From Arthrobacter sp. 18067 (lineage in GTDB: Bacteria; Actinomycetota; Actinomycetes; Actinomycetales; Micrococcaceae), in contig NZ_CACSJJ010000003.1 in NCBI RefSeq assembly GCF_902706295.1, forward strand, positions 124,001 through 188,000: a stretch of DNA of 64,000 nt. The letters are read 5' to 3'. The number at the start of each line of letters is the position of its first letter. The first letter of the stretch is position 1. Shown here one piece after another: positions 59,076-64,000 of the stretch. The position numbers were made by a program, and so were the translations under genes. The notes below the pieces were generated by a model, which ran no database searches, had not been told where the DNA came from, and was given only the letters and a program-made list of their open reading frames with translations.

Positions 59076-62000
59076 ATGTCCGCACCCTCCTTGGGCCTGT
59101 CCGGCGCTGCCCCCAACAGCTCCGGACGCGCCAAAAAAGGTTCGTTAGCCAGAAAGGCCGCGTCACTCGGCCTCGCCTCCCTCCTCCTCGCAGGAGCCAT
59201 CCCCGCCCTGACCTTCACGGCCGCTGCGAACGCAGCTCCCGGTGATCCCGCTGCCATCAAAACCGTCACCCCCGAAGTGCCTGTTGATGCGGCTGGAGTA
59301 CCTCTCGGTGCGGTGACCGGATTTACCCAGTCCGGCAACGTCGTCGACCTTTCCACCGAGAAAGGCGCCATCCGGGTGACCTTCCTGGACGACGGCAACT
59401 TCCGTTTGGAAGCTGATCCGAGTGGAGAGTTCACGGACCCCGCCAACACGGACCAAGGCGACCCGGCCAGGACCGCAAACATCGTGGTGGGTAAGGACAA
59501 GTTCGCCGGGACCACTCCAACCGTCACGGATGGCGACTGGCTGGTCTTGAAAACGGCGAAGATCACCGTTGAGATCAACAAAGCCACCACCCAGCTCCGG
59601 GTTGTCAGGGCTGACGGGTCACTGGTCCTGGAAGAGTCCGCTCCCATTACCTTCGGTGCCAACTCCGCCACGCAGCACCTCGCCCAGCAGGATGGCGAGC
59701 AGTTCATCGGCGGCGGCATGCAGAACGGCCGCTCCGTGCACACCGGCGCCCTCATCAACATCGCCAAGAACTTCGACTGGGACGACGACGGCTACCCCAA
59801 CGCCGTGCCCTACTACATGTCCTCCAAGGGATACGGCGTCCTCCGCGACACGTTTGCCCGCGGTTCCTACAACTTCGGCGGCCAGCCCACCACCACCCAC
59901 GAGGAAAAGCGCTTCGACGCCTACTACTTCGTGGGCGACTACAAGCAGTCCCTGGGCGCTTACACCACGCTGACCGGCAAGCCGATGATGCCTCCGGTCT
60001 ATGCCTTGGAATACGGCGATGCCGACTGCTATAACCGCTCCAACCCGGGCTATTCGTCCTCCGGCTACGGCGATCCCGACGGCGCCAAGCAGCGCACGCC
60101 GGACGCCATCAAGACTGCGCGGAAGTTCGTCGAAAACGACATGCCCGCAGGCTGGATGCTGGTCAACGACGGTTACGGCTGCGAGTACCAGCAACTTCCG
60201 GAAACCGTAAGCAACATCGAGGAAGAAACCGACCTCAAGGTTGGTCTGTGGACCCAGCGTTCCCTGACCAACCAGGAGTACGAAGTGGGCGAGGCCGGGG
60301 TTCGGCTCCGCAAGCTCGACGTCGCGTGGGTGGGCCAGGGCTACCGCCAGGCCCTCACCGGTTGCGAGGCAGCACACGGCGGCATCGAGCAGTACTCGAA
60401 TGCCCGCGGCACCTCGCTGATGGTGGAAGGTTGGGCCGGCTCCCAGCGTTGCGGCATGCAGTGGACGGGTGACCATTCAGGAAACCTCGACGCCGTCCGC
60501 TGGCAGGTCTCGGCCCTCACCGGCGCCGGCAACTCGGGTTTGGCGTTCACTACTGGTGACGTCGACGGCATCTTCGGCGGATCCGCGGAGTCCTACGTTC
60601 GCGACCTCCAGTGGAAGGCCTTCGCTCCGGCCCTGTACTCCATGTCCGGCTGGGCGGCTACTGATAAGCGTCCGTGGCTGTACGGCGACGAAGCTACGGC
60701 CATCAACCGTCAGTACCTCCAGCTCCGCCAGCAGCTCATGCCCTTCATCTACACATTGGCCCAGGAATCATCCACCAGCGGTGTTTCGATGATGCGCTCC
60801 ATGGCCCTGGAATTCCCTGACCAGCAATGGTCCTACGGTGCCGAGGCGAACAACCAGTTCATGCTGGGCTCCGACTTCCTGGTGGCACCGGTCTTTACCC
60901 AGACAGATGTCCGCAACGGCATATTCCTTCCCGCCGGCCAACAGTGGGTGGATTACTGGACCGGCAAGCTCTACCAGGGCGGCCAGATCCTCAACGGCTA
61001 CAACGCACCCCTGGACAAACTGCCGGTGTTCGTTCGTGCCGGAGCGGTGATCCCGCAAGGCATCGTGGCCCGCAACGCCTCCTTGGTTCCGGAAGATTCC
61101 ATGATCACCTTGGACGTTTACGCCCAGGGCCAGGACACTTTCACGCTCTACGAGGATGACAAGGTCACCCGCGAATTCAAGGACGGAAAGTCCTCGAGCC
61201 AGCTGTTCGCGGTGGATGCTCCGGGCAAGGGCAACAGCAGCGTCAAAGTGTCCATCGGTGAGCGGAAGGGCGAGTACACCGGCAAGGCCGCTGCCCGGCC
61301 GTATGAACTGAAGGTCCATGCCGGTGCAGCGCCCAAGGACGTCAAGATCGGTGGAACCAAACTCACGCAACACTCCACCCAGGCTGCGTACGCGGCAGCA
61401 ACCACGGGCTGGTATTTCGATGAGGCCAACAACGGAACCATCTGGGTGAAGACGGGCTCCATCGCCTCCAACCAGTCCGCAACGGTCCAGCTCCAGCAAG
61501 CTGGTCCACTGGGCGGGAAGAGCCAGGAAGACACGGCGGCCGAAGTTCGTGTGACCACCGGCCAGCAGGTCTTCCAGGATCAGGAAACCACTGTCACCGC
61601 CGCCTTCGTGAACACCGGAACCAAGGCGAAGAACAACGTGGTCCTGACTCCGGTCCTCCCTGAAGGATGGACCGTGGTCTCCTCTTCGGGCGCTACGGCG
61701 GCCAAGGTCAACGGTGGCGGTACAACAACGGCGACGTTCGTCATCAAACCCGGCTCCAGCGCGAAGGCGGGACAGCTGACCGTGCGGGTAGCGGCGTCGT
61801 ACACCGCTTCCGGCTCCGCCCAGTCGGTGACCGGCGGCAACCAGATCTACGTCGCCTATGGTTCCTTGGCCGCGGCCTACAACACCGTTTCAGTCACCAC
61901 CGTGGCGGGCAAGGCACTCGGAAACTTCGACGGCGGAGGGGCCACCTTCGCGGCCGAGCAGCTGGCTGCCGCCACGGTTCCCGCAGGCGGAGTCCGGCCG

Positions 62001-62924
62001 GGCAGCACGGTGACGGTGGACGCCGGAAAGCCCACGCAGGTGGACTACACCTGGCCTTCCGTCGGGCCGGACGTAGCCAACTCCGTGGCATTGTCCGCCC
62101 AAACGATCGCCGTCAAGGGCAAGGGCACGCACCTGGCGGTCCTCGGATCAGCGGCGGTTGGAAATGGCACCAGTCCTGAGCTGACACTGACATATGCCGA
62201 TGGAAGCATGGAAAAGCAGTCCATCTTCTTCCCCAACTGGTTGCAACCGTCTGTACTGAACGGGGCCGTCCTGGCAGTGTCCGAGCAAGGTCGCAACAAC
62301 GCCAACGGTCCGTCGCCGGAGTACACGCAGTACAAGTACCAGGCGTTTTCCAACACTGTCCGCTTGAACCCCACCAAGGAGTTGGCATCCGTGACGCTGC
62401 CTACTGATACGCGGGTGAAGTTCTTCGACTGGAAGGTGACCTCCCAGCCACTGCCGAACGTGCCGGTTGGCTCCGTATATGCCTCCGAGACACCCTGGGT
62501 CCAGGCGCTCAACGGCTACGGCGTGATCGGCAAGAATGTGGCCAACAAGGACTCGGCCTCGTCCCCGGACAAGCCGCTGGCCGTCAATTACACGGACCCC
62601 GCAACCGGGCAGCAGCCCGTGTTCGCCAAGGGCCTCGGTGTCCACGCAGCCTCAAAGATCACGTATTACCTGGGCGGAAAGTGTTCGAAGTTCACCTCAC
62701 AGGTGGGCCTTGAGAGCGGCTTCGGCGGCAACATCATCTTCAAGGTCAACGCAGACGGCGTGAACAAGTACCAGTCACGCACGTACACGCCCGGGTTCGC
62801 TCCGGAATCCGTGTCCGTGGACCTCACGGGCGTGGCATACGTGGAATTGGTGGTGGACCCGTCCGGCTCCGTCAACGGCGCGCATGGTGTCTGGGGTGAT
62901 GCCAAGTTCACCTGCGCTCCCTAG
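59076..62924 (+). CDS. Secreted GH31 family glycosidase with C-terminal NPCBM domain
   Basis: A 1282-residue exported enzyme. Residues 1-60 form a long signal peptide (basic KKGSLARKAASLG then SLLLAGAIPALTF, cut near ANAA). A beta-sandwich N-terminal domain (about 70-270) is followed by the GH31 barrel with KLDVAWVGQGY (candidate nucleophile D415) and MQWTGDHSGNLDAVRWQ (candidate acid/base D466), then beta-sandwich domains, a NEW3-like domain (about 830-930) and a C-terminal NPCBM/NEW2 domain (about 1120-1282). The barrel motifs differ from common alpha-glucosidases (no WIDMNE), fitting the GH31 groups with NPCBM domains; the substrate is likely an alpha-linked sugar other than glucose, unproven. 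Confidence 0.85.
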   Translation: MSAPSLGLSGAAPNSSGRAKKGSLARKAASLGLASLLLAGAIPALTFTAAANAAPGDPAAIKTVTPEVPVDAAGVPLGAVTGFTQSGNVVDLSTEKGAIRVTFLDDGNFRLEADPSGEFTDPANTDQGDPARTANIVVGKDKFAGTTPTVTDGDWLVLKTAKITVEINKATTQLRVVRADGSLVLEESAPITFGANSATQHLAQQDGEQFIGGGMQNGRSVHTGALINIAKNFDWDDDGYPNAVPYYMSSKGYGVLRDTFARGSYNFGGQPTTTHEEKRFDAYYFVGDYKQSLGAYTTLTGKPMMPPVYALEYGDADCYNRSNPGYSSSGYGDPDGAKQRTPDAIKTARKFVENDMPAGWMLVNDGYGCEYQQLPETVSNIEEETDLKVGLWTQRSLTNQEYEVGEAGVRLRKLDVAWVGQGYRQALTGCEAAHGGIEQYSNARGTSLMVEGWAGSQRCGMQWTGDHSGNLDAVRWQVSALTGAGNSGLAFTTGDVDGIFGGSAESYVRDLQWKAFAPALYSMSGWAATDKRPWLYGDEATAINRQYLQLRQQLMPFIYTLAQESSTSGVSMMRSMALEFPDQQWSYGAEANNQFMLGSDFLVAPVFTQTDVRNGIFLPAGQQWVDYWTGKLYQGGQILNGYNAPLDKLPVFVRAGAVIPQGIVARNASLVPEDSMITLDVYAQGQDTFTLYEDDKVTREFKDGKSSSQLFAVDAPGKGNSSVKVSIGERKGEYTGKAAARPYELKVHAGAAPKDVKIGGTKLTQHSTQAAYAAATTGWYFDEANNGTIWVKTGSIASNQSATVQLQQAGPLGGKSQEDTAAEVRVTTGQQVFQDQETTVTAAFVNTGTKAKNNVVLTPVLPEGWTVVSSSGATAAKVNGGGTTTATFVIKPGSSAKAGQLTVRVAASYTASGSAQSVTGGNQIYVAYGSLAAAYNTVSVTTVAGKALGNFDGGGATFAAEQLAAATVPAGGVRPGSTVTVDAGKPTQVDYTWPSVGPDVANSVALSAQTIAVKGKGTHLAVLGSAAVGNGTSPELTLTYADGSMEKQSIFFPNWLQPSVLNGAVLAVSEQGRNNANGPSPEYTQYKYQAFSNTVRLNPTKELASVTLPTDTRVKFFDWKVTSQPLPNVPVGSVYASETPWVQALNGYGVIGKNVANKDSASSPDKPLAVNYTDPATGQQPVFAKGLGVHAASKITYYLGGKCSKFTSQVGLESGFGGNIIFKVNADGVNKYQSRTYTPGFAPESVSVDLTGVAYVELVVDPSGSVNGAHGVWGDAKFTCAP

Positions 62925-62937
62925 TTTGATTTCCAGG

Positions 62938-62983
62938 CAGCCGTCGCTTGCCGCCCCTTCCCGGGGATGGCAGGCGGCGGCTG
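62938..62983 (+). terminator. Hairpin terminator after the GH31 gene
   Basis: CAGCCGTCGCTTGCC pairs with GGCAGGCGGCGGCTG at 13 of 15 positions, 14 bases after the stop. Confidence 0.7.
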
Positions 62984-63029
62984 TCCGCTTCCCGGGCACG
63001 ACAAGAAACTGTCAGGGGAACGGGGCATA

Positions 63030-64000
63030 ATGTCGCAAATGGGGAAACTGAAAATGCAGCAGGGTTTTGTCCTTGGTCTCGTAACGCTCGTGATGGCCGG
63101 TTCACTGACCGCCTGCGATGACGGCCGCGCAGGTGCGGAGGGAGCTGCCAAGGAACTCGCTTCCTCCCTGGCAGCGCTCGACGTCGGTTCGCTCGCTGTT
63201 GAGGGCAAGGACGCTGCCGCGGCAAATGATGAGCTTAAAGCCGTTTTTGGGGGCCTGGATGCCAAGCCGGCAGTCGCCTCCGGGGACGTAAAGCTCGACG
63301 GCGACACCGCCACTTTCCCGCTTAATTACAGTTGGAACATCGGCTCGGCCAAGTGGGAGTACAGTTCCGAAGCCACCCTGAAGAAGTCCGGTGACAAGTG
63401 GGCGGTTCAGTGGAGTCCGTCCTTGCTGGCGCCCGAGCTTTCCGACGGTGAGAAGTTGTCCGTCAAGACCGTTCCTGCCCAGCGCGGCCAGATCCTGGGT
63501 GCCGGCGACGCCCCGATTGTTGAGGACCGCCCGGTTTTCCGCGTTGGCATCGACAAGACCAAGGTTCCGGCTGAGCAAGCGGACGCTTCTGCGCGTGCCA
63601 TGGCAGGGCTTCTGGGACTGGACGCTGAGGAGTACGCCAAACAAGTTGCTGCCTCCGGACCTCAAGCCTTTGTGGAGGGCCTTGTTCTCCGCGCCTATAC
63701 GGCGGACATCAGTGAAGCGAAGATCAAAGCCATCCCTGGCGGCGTCAGCATCCTGGACTCCATGGCCCTGGCGCCCACACGGACCTTCGCCCGCGCACTG
63801 TTGGGAAGCGTTGGGCAAGCCAGTGCCGAGCAGATTGAGAAGTCCAACGGCGCCCTGCGAGCCGGAGACACCACGGGAACCGGCGGACTGCAGCAGAAAT
63901 ACGACTCGTTGCTGCGCGGCAAGGACGGCGTGGAAGTTGTGGCCACCCCGGCTGAAAAGACCGACGGAGAAACCCCTGGCACCAAGGTGTTCTTTTCGTC
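63030..64000 (+). CDS. Lipoprotein penicillin-binding protein, N-terminal part (truncated by window)
   Basis: The first 323 residues are visible. A signal peptide with lipobox LTAC predicts a lipid-anchored protein. Residues about 33-135 look like an NTF2-like N-terminal transpeptidase domain (PLNYSWNIGSAKWEYSSEA, WSPSLLAPELSDGEKL), followed by the start of the penicillin-binding dimerisation domain with PAQRGQILGAGDAPI and VFRVGIDKTKV. The transpeptidase domain with SXXK lies beyond the window. ATG 63030 is used; ATG codons a few residues later are possible. Confidence 0.85.
   Translation, partial: MSQMGKLKMQQGFVLGLVTLVMAGSLTACDDGRAGAEGAAKELASSLAALDVGSLAVEGKDAAAANDELKAVFGGLDAKPAVASGDVKLDGDTATFPLNYSWNIGSAKWEYSSEATLKKSGDKWAVQWSPSLLAPELSDGEKLSVKTVPAQRGQILGAGDAPIVEDRPVFRVGIDKTKVPAEQADASARAMAGLLGLDAEEYAKQVAASGPQAFVEGLVLRAYTADISEAKIKAIPGGVSILDSMALAPTRTFARALLGSVGQASAEQIEKSNGALRAGDTTGTGGLQQKYDSLLRGKDGVEVVATPAEKTDGETPGTKVFFS

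Overview
This window is chromosomal DNA from a high-GC actinobacterium and contains the replication-origin and chromosome-partition region. The gene set (pbpA-pknA-pknB, a class E sortase, CrgA, DLW-39, DUF3566 next to gyrA, gnd between recF and dnaN, parAB, trxA/trxB, MurJ) and the high-GC codon usage fit the Micrococcaceae, most likely Arthrobacter or Paenarthrobacter. That placement is inference from gene content; no database search was possible.

Layout. 0-6 kb: end of a penicillin-binding protein, the Ser/Thr kinases PknA and PknB, then a leftward sortase / small membrane protein / glutamine amidotransferase run and CrgA. 6-9.1 kb: a tightly overlapping alkylation-repair cluster (methyltransferase, sigma factor, second methyltransferase, AlkB, and a Tag-like glycosylase). 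9.1-9.9 kb: a gene-free stretch packed with DnaA boxes, about 18 kb from dnaA. 9.9-17.2 kb: GyrI-like protein, rhomboid protease, PpiA, a repeat-rich membrane protein in the CwsA position, a glycosyltransferase, a DMT exporter and a GH84-type glycosidase. 17.3-30 kb: tRNA-Ala, DLW-39, tRNA-Ile, DUF3566, gyrA, gyrB, DUF721, recF, gnd, dnaN, oriC, dnaA and a second oriC spacer, all read leftward. 30-35.6 kb: rpmH, rnpA, yidD, yidC, jag, rsmG, parA, parB, read rightward. The divergence at dnaA/rpmH is the usual bacterial origin arrangement.

35.6-41.7 kb is the most unusual part: about 6 kb with no convincing gene, lower GC than its surroundings, nine parS sites (a tenth lies inside parA) and two perfect DnaA boxes. 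It looks like an expanded centromere beside parAB. 41.7-50 kb: trxA, trxB, a membrane pseudokinase, murJ, a Nudix hydrolase, the CCA-adding enzyme and a histidine phosphatase, followed by two very small ORFs with near-perfect ribosome binding sites. 50.8-64 kb is more accessory: a GT87 mannosyltransferase-like protein, an FAD oxidoreductase, an HxlR regulator with its divergent NAD(P)-binding target, an ABC exporter with a divergent two-component system, a large secreted GH31 glycosidase, and a lipoprotein penicillin-binding protein cut by the window end.

Functional links. PknA/PknB, CrgA, MurJ, the pseudokinase and two penicillin-binding proteins are envelope-growth components. DnaA, DnaN, RecF, gyrase, ParA, ParB and parS handle chromosome replication and partition. 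Two separate concentrations of replication or segregation sites (the 9.1-9.8 kb DnaA-box cluster and the 35.7-40.7 kb parS field) are the leading candidates for undescribed biology.
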